From positions 563,419,818 through 563,483,817 of the forward strand of contig NC_045426.1 of assembly GCF_902635505.1 (NCBI RefSeq): a stretch of DNA of 64,000 bases, written 5' to 3'. This document shows, in pieces, positions 35,242 to 46,070 of the stretch. The notes below the pieces were generated by a model. That model saw only the letters and a list, made by a program, of their open reading frames with translations. It ran no database searches and had not been told where the DNA came from. This DNA is from Sarcophilus harrisii (Eukaryota > Chordata > Mammalia > Dasyuromorphia > Dasyuridae). Both the position numbers and the translations under genes were made by a program. The first letter of the stretch is position 1. Every line of letters begins with the position of its first letter.

Positions 35242-35269
35242 ATTGGTTGGCCGGTCCAGGGCTGGGCGG
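35242..35269 (+). promoter_or_regulatory. CCAAT box and GC box of FOXC1 core promoter
   Basis: ATTGG (inverted CCAAT, NF-Y type) at 35242-35246 and GGGCGG (Sp1 type) at 35264-35269, 18 bp apart, lie just before the GA-rich leader. The motifs are seen directly; their use is inferred from position. Confidence 0.5.
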
Positions 35270-35387
35270 AGCTCCTCTGCACAGGGGGAAAAAAGTAAGT
35301 GCGTAAAAAAGTCCTTGCCTGGGTGACGGATGCTCAAAAGTTCAGAAGTTTTCCCAATGCTTCCTTAAGCGGCCCGCGCGCGCGCTC

Positions 35388-35452
35388 GAGAGAAGGAGAG
35401 AGAGAGAGAGAAAGAGAAAGAGAGGGAGAGAAAGAGGGAGAGGGAGAAGAGA
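35388..35452 (+). repeat. GA tract in FOXC1 leader
   Basis: Polypurine GA/GAAAGA repeat of about 65 nt directly after a GCGCGCGC run (35374-35384). Such promoter GA tracts can form triplex structures or bind GAGA-type factors. Confidence 0.9.
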
Positions 35453-36128
35453 CCGGGGGAAAAAAGTTGACGCTGGGACATCGAGAAGGTGGATTTTTCT
35501 CTCCTCCCCCTCCCCCAGCGCCAAGCCATCCCCTTGGTTATTTTTCCTCCCTTGCAGGCCACTTGTTGCAGATTCCCGTGAAAGGCGCTGGGAGTGTGAC
35601 AGACGCTTTGGCGAGAAGTGGTGCTTTCCTTTTTCTACTTCTGTTTTTTTTTTTTTTAATTTTTTTTTTCCATTTGCCCTGGGAAGCTGCTTCACGAGTT
35701 TGTCCTGGGCCGTTTTCTTCTTCCTTGTCTGGACTCGCTCTTTTTTCATCACCACCCCCTGCACCGTCCCCTCGTCTCCTGTGTCCCCGCCACGCCTGCC
35801 TCGTCCCAGGCGAAGAAGAGAAGAGGCTCTACTCAAGGAGAAGGGTGTTTGTGGCCGAAGGAGGCGAAAGGGGGCGGGTGGGCCTGGGGTAGTGTGGTGC
35901 CGAAAAGATTGGAGAGGAGAGTGCCAAAGGGAAGGAGTGAGTCCAAGAGTGAAGGACTGAGACACACGGGTCGAGTGAAAGCACTCGAGCCCAAGGACTT
36001 GGACTTGGCGGCTCCGCTCGGCTCAGCTCGATTCGGCTCGGCCGGAGGGCCGGAGGAAGGGTGGGGGGGAGGCGGGCGAAGGGGGGGCGGGGGGCGAACG
36101 GCGAGCGAAGCAGCACCGGGCTGAGGCC

Positions 36129-37871
36129 ATGCAGGCGCGCTACTCCGTGTCCAGCCCCAACTCCCTGGGAGTGGTGCCTTATCTCGGCGGGGAGCAGAGC
36201 TACTACCGGGCGGCCGCGGCCGCTGCCGGGGGCGGCTACACAGCCATGCCGGCCCCCATGAGTATGTATTCCCATCCGGCCCACGAGCAGTATCCCGGCA
36301 GCATGGCCCGCGCCTATGGGCCTTACACCCCGCAGCCTCAACCCAAGGACATGGTGAAACCCCCTTACAGCTATATCGCTCTCATTACCATGGCCATACA
36401 GAACGCCCCAGACAAAAAGATTACTCTGAACGGCATCTATCAGTTCATTATGGACCGCTTCCCTTTCTACCGGGACAATAAGCAGGGCTGGCAGAACAGC
36501 ATCCGGCACAACCTCTCGCTCAACGAGTGCTTCGTCAAGGTGCCCCGGGACGACAAGAAACCCGGCAAAGGCAGCTACTGGACCCTCGACCCGGACTCTT
36601 ACAACATGTTCGAGAACGGCAGTTTTCTTCGGCGGCGGCGGCGCTTTAAGAAGAAAGATGCGGTCAAAGACAAGGAGGAGAAGGACCGTCTACACCTCAA
36701 GGAGCAATCCCAGCAGCAATCCCACCACCAGCCCCCTCCCCGGCAGCAGCAGCAGCAGCAGCAACAACAACAACAGCAGCAATCAGAGCAAGCCGAAAGC
36801 GGCTCGGCAGGGGGCTCGGGCAGTGGAAGTTCACAGCAGCAGCAGCAGCAGCCGGTGAGAATTCAGGATATTAAGACAGAGAATGGTACGTGCTCCTCAC
36901 CACCTCAGCCACTATCTCCAGCCGCGGCTGCTCTCGGTGGCAACAGCAGTGCTGCGGTCCCTAAAATCGAGAGCCCCGATAGTAGCAGCAGCAGCCTGTC
37001 CAGCGGCAGCAGCCCCCACGGCAGTATCCCTTCGAACAGGTCCCTGAGCTTAGACGCGGGAGAGCACACACCGCAGCCGCAGTCGCAGCCGCCGCATACG
37101 CAGCAGCAGCAACATAGCCAAGGCTTCAGCGTGGACAACATCATGACCTCGTTGCGGGGCTCGCCGCAGGGCTCGTCCTCGGAGCTTAGTTCCAGTCTTC
37201 TGGCCTCCTCCGCTGCCACTTCATCTAGGACGGGCATTCCTCCCTCCCTCTCACTCAGCGGCTTCTCCCCAGGACAGAGTTCCATCTACAGCTCCCCATG
37301 CAGCCAAAGCACCAACGCCAGCAGCGCTAGCGGCGGAGGTGGCGGCAGTGCTGGCGGAGGAGGCGGCGGAGGCGGCGGCGGCGGTGGTGGTACTGGGGGA
37401 GCCGGGACCTACCACTGCAACATGCAAGCCATGAGCCTGTACGCTGCTGGAGAAAGGGCAGGTCACTTACAAGGCGGGCCCGGGAGCACGGGCAACTCAG
37501 CAGTGGACGATCCCTTGCCCGATTATTCTCTGCCCCCTGTCACCAGTAGCAGCACGTCTTCCCTGAGTCACGCCGGCCAGGAGCCGAGCCATCACCCGGC
37601 AGCCCACCAAGGGCGCCTGACCTCTTGGTACCTGAATCAGGCGGCCGGAGACCTGGGCCACTTGGCCAGTGCGGCCGCGGCAGCCGCAGCAGCGGGATAT
37701 CCCGCACAACAGCAGAACTTCCACTCTGTGAGGGAGATGTTTGAGTCGCAGAGGATTGGCTTGAACAACTCTCCGGTGAATGGGAATAGCAGCTGTCAAA
37801 TGGCCTTTCCTTCCAGCCAGTCGCTCTACCGCACGTCAGGGGCTTTTGTCTATGACTGCAGCAAGTTTTGA
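36129..37871 (+). CDS. FOXC1: Forkhead box protein C1 (FOXC1), complete single-exon gene
   Basis: Encodes a 580-residue forkhead transcription factor acting in the nucleus in neural crest, anterior eye, paraxial mesoderm and vascular development. The N-terminus ([16 protein letters not shown]) and C-terminus ([11 protein letters not shown]) are FOXC1-type. The forkhead domain spans about residues 77-176: [14 protein letters not shown] opens it, the recognition helix carries [15 protein letters not shown] (121-135), and the basic wing/nuclear-localisation end is [10 protein letters not shown] (167-176). A Q-rich linker follows (Q206-218 and Q236-241), then the conserved [13 protein letters not shown], a Ser-rich stretch, a 13-Gly run (409-421), an 8-Ala run (515-522) and the conserved C-terminal activation region. 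The ATG has G at -3, no other ATG occurs in the preceding 760 nt, and the first residues match the family. Human FOXC1 is 553 residues by recall; the extra length here is mostly the Gln and Gly tracts. Intronless, as in the family. FOXC2 is excluded by both termini. Confidence 0.98.
   Translation: MQARYSVSSPNSLGVVPYLGGEQSYYRAAAAAAGGGYTAMPAPMSMYSHPAHEQYPGSMARAYGPYTPQPQPKDMVKPPYSYIALITMAIQNAPDKKITLNGIYQFIMDRFPFYRDNKQGWQNSIRHNLSLNECFVKVPRDDKKPGKGSYWTLDPDSYNMFENGSFLRRRRRFKKKDAVKDKEEKDRLHLKEQSQQQSHHQPPPRQQQQQQQQQQQQQSEQAESGSAGGSGSGSSQQQQQQPVRIQDIKTENGTCSSPPQPLSPAAAALGGNSSAAVPKIESPDSSSSSLSSGSSPHGSIPSNRSLSLDAGEHTPQPQSQPPHTQQQQHSQGFSVDNIMTSLRGSPQGSSSELSSSLLASSAATSSRTGIPPSLSLSGFSPGQSSIYSSPCSQSTNASSASGGGGGSAGGGGGGGGGGGGGTGGAGTYHCNMQAMSLYAAGERAGHLQGGPGSTGNSAVDDPLPDYSLPPVTSSSTSSLSHAGQEPSHHPAAHQGRLTSWYLNQAAGDLGHLASAAAAAAAAGYPAQQQNFHSVREMFESQRIGLNNSPVNGNSSCQMAFPSSQSLYRTSGAFVYDCSKF
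36744..36851 (+). repeat. CAG/CAA-rich coding repeats in FOXC1
   Basis: Thirteen Gln codons (36744-36782: six CAG, four CAA, two CAG, one CAA) and six pure CAG codons (36834-36851), 17 residues apart, in the linker after the forkhead domain. Confidence 0.97.
37347..37389 (+). repeat. GGN-rich coding repeat (poly-Gly) in FOXC1
   Basis: Thirteen consecutive Gly codons (residues 409-421) of mixed GGC/GGA/GGT use, preceded by a five-Gly run (402-406). Confidence 0.93.
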
Positions 37872-38007
37872 CCAAAACAAAGCAGCAAAACAGCCCCCTC
37901 CCCCGAAAAAAATTCAGATCCAAAACCGAAACCAAAAAAATTAAAATCCCCAATTAAAAAACCTAAACTTTTAAACTTCACTTACAAGCCAGCAGAATGT
38001 CTCCCAA

Positions 38008-38013
38008 AATAAA
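38008..38013 (+). terminator. Possible early FOXC1 polyadenylation signal
   Basis: AATAAA 137 nt after the FOXC1 stop. It lacks a clear GT-rich downstream element, so it may be unused. Confidence 0.25.
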
Positions 38014-38552
38014 GCCTACCAAAAAAAGCACAAAGAAAACTGTATTTTCTTAATTAATTTGAGAGCCATTTTGCTCTCCCTAAGTAAACCAAACTGTAAA
38101 GTATTTTGTACAGAGACAGCAAAATCTTGGTTTGTTAAAGGACAGTGTTACTCCAGATAACACGTAAGTTTCTTCTTGCTTTTCAGAGATCGTTTTCCTT
38201 CCCCTTTAACGTCTTTCCTTCAACCCTCAACCTCCATCCTTAAGATATTATTTTATCCTATGTTTAAAGGGAGGGGAGGGAATTCCCATATACTGCAGTT
38301 GCTTTCTCCTCGTCCCCCCATGGACTTGTTTTAAAATGTAAATTGCAATATAGTAATTTATTTTTAATGTGTAGTGGGATGTTGTGGACCAAACGCCAGA
38401 AAGTGTTTCCAAAAACTGACGTTAAATTGCCTGAAACTTTGAATTGTTTTTTTTTTTTCATTATAAAAGGGAAACTGTATTAATCTTATTCTATCAATCA
38501 TTTTTTTCTTTTTGTTGAACATATTCTGAAGGTATTGCATTGTTTGTTTATT

Positions 38553-38558
38553 AATAAA
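38553..38558 (+). terminator. FOXC1 polyadenylation signal (AATAAA)
   Basis: Canonical AATAAA inside a T-rich context about 680 nt after the stop codon; cleavage would fall near 38570-38585. An alternative AATAAA sits at 38008-38013. Confidence 0.65.
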
Positions 38559-38580
38559 TTTACCATTCAATTTGAATGAG

Positions 38581-40737
38581 ACTTTAGAGTCTGGATATTT
38601 TAATACATCTTTAATTAGTTTAAGGAAAAGAGATTTAATGGTAGAAGGCTCGAATTTCCTAACTCTCTGAGAAGAAAAAAAATTCCAGTGTCAAACCTCA
38701 AATCCAAAAAAGTGCCCAATCTCCTGCAATATGTTCCGTGCAGTAAATTTGCTTTATGACTAGGAAAAAGAAATACTTTCCTGAGCAGATATAACCTGGC
38801 AAATAAACAAACATGTTTTCTCAGTGATGAAGTAACACAATCTGGAAATATTAAGTACATGAAGGAGCAACAATATTGCCGTATGTATTGGTATATGTCT
38901 AGAGAGGAAAGGTATCTGTAGAGACTTCCAGTCATATTGAAGTGAATACATGACTCATTTTGTCTAGAATATACAATGGTAATGTATATTACATATCCTT
39001 GTGGGAAGAAAGTGCTCAATAGTTCTTTTTTTTTCTATGAAATCTAGTCCTAAATGAGGAAATTTATATATGGGGAAGGGGGAGGGAGAGGGAGAGGGGA
39101 AAAAAGAGGGAGGGAAGGAAGAAAGGAGAGAGAGAGACCTAGATTTGCAGTCCTTCGTGCCTTAACATAGATGAATTTTTTAAAATTCCTACTATTTTAT
39201 TGAAAAGGAATAATTAATCTTTTATGGGAAACTGTTTTAGAAGATCTGTTTGAAGAACAGTTAATTATTGTTAAAACATGAAAAAACAACAGAATTTATA
39301 AATGTGTAGATTAAGGACTAAGGCAAAAAAAAAAAAAAAGCCACCCCTTTGGGGAAGATGGTTTCTTCTCCTAGTAATTGTTCTTGCTAATTTACTGGGA
39401 GATCCTAGGGGCAATCTTAACTGTACCTCCTCCTTTGTAAATAACCTAGGAAATGTAATAAATTCATTATCTTAGAATGATCCACCCTGTCAATCAGACT
39501 TTGGGGAGATGTCTATTTGATTACAGATATTTAGGGCCTTTAAGTTTGCTTTCAAGATAATACAGTTTCCTATCTGCCGCTCTTATCTTAAGGCAACACT
39601 TAGCAGTAATTGCTGTTGTTTGTTGTCAACATTTGATCATTGTTAAAGGTTTGCTGCAAATAAATACAAACTAATTTCAGTCAAAACCGTATTTTGTGGC
39701 TTCTGATTCAGTCCTGTCACCTTTGCTTCCCTCCCCCATACCCTCAAGGTAATCCAATAGTCCAGGAAAACAGCAGAGTTTATGCTGAAGTTTCTCCTTT
39801 AGGTCAAACCTATTTAGATCTATATTATTGGGTCATGCATTTTTCTCCATTGCCTCGGACTATTTTCTGAAATTAATTTAGTTTACTGGAAATGTCAATG
39901 CTGTCTAGTGGGGAGAAAATAAAAACAAAATCGGTCATGTTTCTTGTAAACATTTCTGTAGCATTTCTGGCCCACTGGGCAGCTCCTTTAGACTTAGTGG
40001 GGGAACAGATGCTTATGTGACTAAAAGGCCGTTTTGTTCACAGTGTTTTCTTACCTGTGCCTGGTTCGAGGTTGTTTTTAGTTAAGGCCGGCAAAGAAAG
40101 GCAAGCAGGTGTCGGACTCCATCCAGGTTGACTGTTCATTCAGATATTTCTACAATCAAATACTCACTTCAGAAGAAACTACAGTGTTTAACTTATCCAA
40201 TGCACACAGCCCCCAAAATCCAGTTCTTGAGTTTAGGGCGGGGAATAGTGGGTAGTTCCTTTACTTTTATGCAGTTTCTGTTTTTAAGATAACAGTTGAG
40301 AGTTAGAAGCAATTGGGATGTCTACCCAATTTGTAGGTTCTGGCATCTTTTCAAAGTCAGACGTCCAAAGTTTGGGGACGCTTTCTTTCCGAGCTTCTTC
40401 TTTTGCCTGATAATGCCTTTCCTTTAATTAGCTTTAATTATACATTACTGCGGAGGTGACTTCGTCTTAATTGTTTGTATTTTTTCTTTTTCCTTCCTCT
40501 ATCCTCTAGCTTCACCTTCCTCGACTTTTGCCCCTCTCCCTTTACCGGGTTCCCAGAGTTGTCTCCAGCGGGTTCTGGGAGCGAGTTGCTTGGGGAGAAA
40601 ATAAATAGAATCAAAGAGGACCTTTGTTAACTCTGATGGTTTAATCACCGGGTGGATTTGTGAATGCCAGAGGCCGAGAGGAGGAGAGAAGGGGAGGTAG
40701 GCGGAGAAGGGGTGTGTGTCTGAGACATATGTCGAAA
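38581..40737. other. FOXC1-GMDS intergenic, repeat-poor
   Basis: Holds a G/A tract (39073-39137) and an A run (39326-39339). 39170-39710 looks like regulatory DNA (see findings). No gene is recognised. Confidence 0.35.
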
Positions 40738-40739
40738 GT

Positions 40740-40790
<51 letters not shown>

Positions 40791-40801
40791 GAGGGGGGGG
40801 G
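40738..40801 (+). repeat. Compound (TG)n(GA)n(G)n repeat
   Basis: TG run, then GA run, then eight G: a compound simple repeat. Confidence 0.95.
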
Positions 40802-42938
40802 TGTTGCCGCGAGCGAGATTTGAACTGCTGTATTATAATTATTCTTTCTACCTAAGCTGCTTGAGCTTTAGCCCCTGTCTGTTGTCCAGGTCTAAAAGCA
40901 AACACCCTGCCGCCTGTCTCTTTTTTTCCACCCCCTTTTCCTATATCCTCTCTGTCCTTTTTCCTCTTTCCCTTCTCATTCCCTCTTTCCCTCCTCACCC
41001 TGATCCAGAGTATTATTATTAACTATTTATTCATCACTCGCCGCCTTTTGTTTTGAAGACACACGTGTATTTAGGAACACATCTCGGGGTGGAAAGGTCA
41101 GAGAAATTTCATTATTCACGTGTGACAGAATTGGACTTTACTTTGTTGGGGGAGGGGGAAAGGGAAGCCGCTGCAATGCTAGTAATAGTAATGGGGATCA
41201 GCCAACCAAGTAGAGAGTTTAAGAACCAAAATAAAAGTCACCACTATTAGGTTGCTTGCATTTTCAAGCGTTACTTTATGCTGGGAGTTTTCGGGATAGA
41301 CTAGTGCAATCGCGGCCGCAGCCTCGGAATGAGGGATCACTTTTCCTGAAGCCGTCCAAAGCTGAGGAGATTTTGCGGCCGGCCTTCCTCTAGGAGACAG
41401 TGCAAGCTAGTGCAGCTCAGAAAAGGCATGTCGCGTCCTGCATTAGGGCCAGCACTGCTTTCTGGATTCCCTCGGGCTGAATCCCGTACATGTGGGAGTA
41501 GAATCCTAATATATCTGCCCTCTGCCCCGCAGTTTTCGTGGCGTCCGCTTGCGTTTTAATTTAGTTCAGATGCTATCGGTGCTGGTAGGATGCTTATTTT
41601 ATTTTTTTTAAACCTAATTCAAAGAGGGAAGAGATCCTTCGCAAAGTGAGAGTAGTTTGACCGTGCTAGAGATAGACTAACAGATTTTAAGTGAGTGCCT
41701 TTAAGGAATTAAGCCTATCACCTCAGCATGGCCACATTAAATATACATATGTATGTGCGCGCGAACGCACACATATGTAATATGTCTGGGAATGCCTTGG
41801 TTCCGTTGTAGGTCCGATTTCTTACTTCAAGTTTAAAATACCATGAGGATGAGGCTATGATTGGTTTTGGGCTTTGGAGACCTTAGAAATTTTCTGAGTG
41901 TGTACACTTTGAAAGGAGCTACTGAATTTGGCCGTCTTCCTTTTCAACTGAACCAAGGATTTGATGGGAGACCGGGGATAGGGGTGGTGGGAGGGGAGGA
42001 GGAGGAAGGTGAGGAGATGTTACTACAGCTCCAAGAGAGAAAGTCTTCGGCCTCTTCACTCAGTTTGCAACTGCTTCTTGGGGGAAAGGGAAGGGTGTCT
42101 GAATGAAAAAAGTTAATTGGTCGATCCATTTCTGAATTATCAACCTAACCCAAAGAGAAGTTGCGCAGAGCTGGCGGAAAAAATAACTCTTCTATAAGAA
42201 ATTTGAGATTTCAGACTAGTATCAGAAAAGACTCCATAAGGACCTAGCTCCTTCCTCTTTAAGTTTAAAGGAAACAAGAGTAGGGAAGAAGTATTTGAAC
42301 TCATTGGGTTGCAAGAATCTAGGAAATTGTCCCTGGATCTAAAATCTGATGGTTCTTTTTTTTACACCCGGTCAGCGAACTGTATTTCACTAATTATTGC
42401 TGCTTACTTCATTTCGAATTTTTTAAGTAAAGAACTTTAAGATTACACATAGGCTGACACGTTCAGTATAGCTTTATCTACACAAGATGGCTCTATCACA
42501 ATTTAAAAGCAAAATGTCTTAGGTTCCTGAATTAAAAGTCAGAAGTCCTGCATAGACCTGTATTTAAAACCCCTTGTCTTTTCGTGATTCTATTTCTCAC
42601 TAGCCGTGAATTTATCTTTACTCCCTAATCCCTTCACCAATTTAAGAAAAATCCAACAGAAAATTTCTTCATTTTAAATGAATATTAGGGAAACATGCTT
42701 ATTGCTTTGATCATTTTTGAAATTCTGGTTTGTATCTTTTTAGCAATGAGAGTTAGATGTCTTTAAATTAGGCTGCATGAGGTGAAATAAGGTTATTGGA
42801 AATTATGAGTATTTGAAGGTACGGAAAGTGTTGGAATTAGATATACTGCAGGAAGTTTTTAATGTATTTAAAAGTGTATGTAGCAAGAAATATATTTTTA
42901 AACACGTTGAGAACTAATAAGGTGGCTTATATAGTTGG

Positions 42939-42984
<46 letters not shown>

Positions 42985-43457
42985 AGTTGGTTGTAATCCT
43001 AGGTTACATAGTATTTTTTTTTAGCACTTTGCCCGACTCTTTAATTAAGAGATGCACCATTCCACAATTATTTATCAACATGTATAGCTTAATTAATAAT
43101 TGAACTTTTAGGAGAACTAATTCTCTATTTTTCTGAAGTAATCAGATTTGAGTTATTGTTTTCTTGAGCACTTTTAAATGAAGAATACCAAGACCCCTGT
43201 TAGAGATTAATTGGAAAGGGGGAGACATTTCTTTTTATTTTAAAGGAATAAAATCCTTTTTTAAAATTTTATTGGCGGTGTTCTCTAAAGAACACTCGAA
43301 TCCTGAATTATTCATGCGATGGAGGGGGAAAGTGGGAAGCAAATCAGGCAGTTAGAAATATCCCCAGAATTCTCCTTCTTTCTTATGTTGATAAAGTGAC
43401 TTTAAGGAAAAGTCTGGGTGACGATTTTCTCCCCTGACATCTGTTGAGCACCCCCCT
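40802..43457. other. FOXC1-GMDS intergenic, no gene seen
   Basis: Pyrimidine-rich at 40915-41005, locally CpG-rich at 41300-41550, an imperfect hairpin at 41745-41778, and a TA run at 42940-42980. 42600-43320 is AT-rich and repeat-free. Confidence 0.35.
42940..42980 (+). repeat. (TA)n microsatellite
   Basis: About 20 TA units. Confidence 0.95.
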
Positions 43458-43481
43458 CACACACACACACACACACACACA
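43458..43481 (+). repeat. (CA)n microsatellite
   Basis: About 12 CA units. Confidence 0.9.
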
Positions 43482-46004
43482 TAAACACGCAATGTTGGGA
43501 CGTGCTGTGATCTGAGATAGAAAAAGGTTAGGGGGAAATGATGGGGGATCCCCAAAATCTTGAACCTCAGAGTGGAAAACTTTTCATTCTGCCCAATGCC
43601 ATTTGTGTGCACTTATTATCAGGAAGGAACAATTTTCCTCTCTCCTGCTTTTCCTTCTCTCAGTTTAATTATGATCTGGTTTATGAAGCCATTCATTCGT
43701 TTCTTTCCAGAGTCATAAACAAAACGTCGCGTTAGAGTTGAGATTGATGGTGTCCAAGTAATAAAAGCAAGCCAGGTCAGGAAGGAATAAAATTCAATCA
43801 GAGCTCTGCTGAATCATTTTTCAAGAGAACAGAAAGACATAGAAGGAGACAAGAGGGTCAAGAAAAGATGTCACAATCTTTAGCACACTATTTGGCAGCC
43901 TGGAAAGTGAAGTGGGGGTGGGTGTAAGAAGAAGGAAATAATGGGGAGGGGAGTAGGATGGAGGAGGGGAAGGAGACAAGGAGCTAATGAGATTTTTTTT
44001 TAATCAAATGAAGTCTAATTTAATGAGACAATAGCCAAATCAGCAGGGGGGGCGGGGAGGGAGGGAACATCCAAAATTTGGCCGTAAGGCCGCAGACATA
44101 AACTTTAAAAATCCCTGTTCTCTGATAGCTCTCATTTCGATTATAACTAGGAGATAGTTTAGCCACAAAGAGTTTTTATTAATTGCGTTTTCACTCAAAC
44201 CTATGTAAACAAAAAACCTGAGCCCTTAGGACAAATATCCACATAATCTTCCTATGATGAGACTAGCTTTTTTCTTTGCACAGCACTAACAAAAAAAGAA
44301 CTTCTGAAAAACGAATTGTTCTCTTTTTCCTGCTCCCTCTATTCCTTCTTTTGGTTCTAATTCTTTTCCCTTTGGTGTTTTTGTCTCTTCCTCCCTTAAT
44401 TTGTTCTCGTTTGCTTCATCTCTTTCCGTCCCCCCCAATTTCTTTTTCCTTCCCCATCTTCCAAGTCCAAACAGACTCTGAAGTTAAAATGTCCTAGCTT
44501 GATCTCGACTCCCCTAAATCGGCAATTTGCTGCTGCCCCAGAGAAGATCTTGTTTTACAGATATTGTTTTTCTGCTAGGGTTAAAATTTTCGGAACGGTT
44601 CCTGGGATTAGGTTTGGGAGAGGAGAATAGGAAGACTGAAGTTTGGACTTCAATCTATTCCCTTCTCTTCTCCCCGAGGGAATCCCAGTTTTTGCTTTAG
44701 GAGAGACTTAGAGAATTCTATTCAGTCCAGGCTTAGTATATCCCCCCCCTCACCCCCCCTCCCTCCCCCGTACAGACTGAGGTCAGTTCGTCTCTCTAGG
44801 ACCGGTGAGGGAAATGGAGCCACGCATAATAAAGAAAAGCATTCCAATTCCAGCAGTTGGCTAGAAGAAGGGCTTCGGAAGGACTACGTTAGGCAACGTG
44901 ATTAGTACTGGAAAATTGAAGAAAATGTACCATATCTGCCTCATTGGAAGCTCTTAGAAAGGTGTATAGGAACATAAGGCTCAGCTTAGCTTTGCTGTAC
45001 TACTTTCCAAGCTTACTCTGGCTCCGAGAGAACCCTCTGTTTTACATTATTTTTGTTTGTTTTGTTTACTTGATTTTTTCCCTGACTGATTTTAAATTTG
45101 CAGCATATTGAGCATATTATACTAGATTCAGTAGGAACTGGAGTTTCCATGTCTTTCTATCTCAGCGACCCTGCGTGAGTGACTGACTGACTTCAGGAAG
45201 TAGAATATGGGCATTCAGGCACAACAATGGGGGGAAGAGGGGTTAATGTGCGAGAGAGACGCCGAAAGGGACGTTTTGACTTTAAAAAACTCTGCAAATT
45301 CTTTCAGTGCCCGGTAAATGCCTTCTAATGAGAGAGATCCATAATTTATTTTAGCGTTCGAGTGTACCAGTTTTGGTGAGAAACGTGCTCTGATATACTC
45401 AGAGGGTCTCGAGGGAGGGGAATGTTAGAATGACCCTTTCCCCCCTCCTACCCTCACTCCCCCTACTGCAAAGGCATGATCTAGGTTCCAGGCCCGGAAC
45501 CGACCTACGGAGGTTCCCTTTGGGAATTCTATTGGTCAGGGTCCTTAAAGCTTCTTGGCATTAAATTGTGTCACCTTGATGCCAGGGTGAAACTCCCATA
45601 GCCAAGAGCTCAGCGCTTTCTCTTCCCATTTCTTTAAGGGTAGTCCAATACTTCCAACTCTTAGGTCACTCGAAAAGAAAGACTAAATCTTTTCCACCCT
45701 TTTCTATTCACTGTTCTCAGAGCAGTACTCTTAGTTATCCTTTCGAGGCCCTTCGGAGCTCTTGCAGCACTACTGCTGAAGATGCCCATCCATCCAGAGC
45801 AAAGATCAGTCCCAGGTCTTCTCTTCGATGGTAATTGGCCGTCAGTTTTGCCCCCTAAGTAAACACAGCTTGGAGCGACTTGGGTGGGCAGGAGAGAACA
45901 ATTTGTGAGTTAGGGAAGCAAGCTCGAGGGCCAGCGGCTAGAGACATACCTGGTGGAGACTTTCACCTGACCTTTCACAGTTAGGGGACTGCGGGATGAA
46001 GAAG

Positions 46005-46006
<2 letters not shown>
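43482..46006. other. FOXC1-GMDS intergenic, no gene seen
   Basis: Repeat-poor. 43990-44230 is a candidate conserved element; 45480-46000 is of mixed composition with scattered CpG. No coding signal. Confidence 0.35.

Positions 46007-46068
<62 letters not shown>
46007..46068 (+). repeat. (GT)n microsatellite, about 31 units
   Basis: Longest uninterrupted dinucleotide repeat in the window. Confidence 0.97.

Positions 46069-46070
<2 letters not shown>

Larger units (their letters stand above)
35190..36128 (+). promoter_or_regulatory. FOXC1: FOXC1 promoter and 5' leader (CpG island)
   Basis: GC- and CpG-rich block directly before the FOXC1 start. It holds an inverted CCAAT box (ATTGG, 35242-35246) and a GC box (GGGCGG, 35264-35269), with no clear TATA box, typical of a CpG-island developmental promoter. 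One tiny ORF (ATG at 35330, stop at 35366-35368, 12 codons) would matter only if transcription starts above it. From 35369 to the FOXC1 ATG there is no ATG at all. The leader contains a GA tract (35388-35452) and long T runs (about 35645-35670). The start site cannot be fixed from sequence; I infer it to lie between about 35280 and 35400. Confidence 0.7.
37872..38580 (+). other. FOXC1: FOXC1 3' UTR
   Basis: About 700 nt of A/T-rich, repeat-free sequence between the FOXC1 stop codon and the poly(A) signal at 38553-38558. An early AATAAA at 38008-38013 would give a UTR of only about 160 nt. The first part is A-rich with many AAACC/AAAAC words. The end is inferred from the signal, not from transcript data. 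Confidence 0.7.

Noticed and set aside
35299-35892. 197-residue plus-strand open frame in the FOXC1 leader
   Set aside because: It reads through the GA tract and T-rich leader (REREREREG-type repeats), does not begin with an ATG-supported start and matches no family.
35829-36509. 226-residue minus-strand open frame across the FOXC1 start
   Set aside because: It is antisense to the FOXC1 coding start and CpG-rich leader; its composition follows GC content and it shows no domain.
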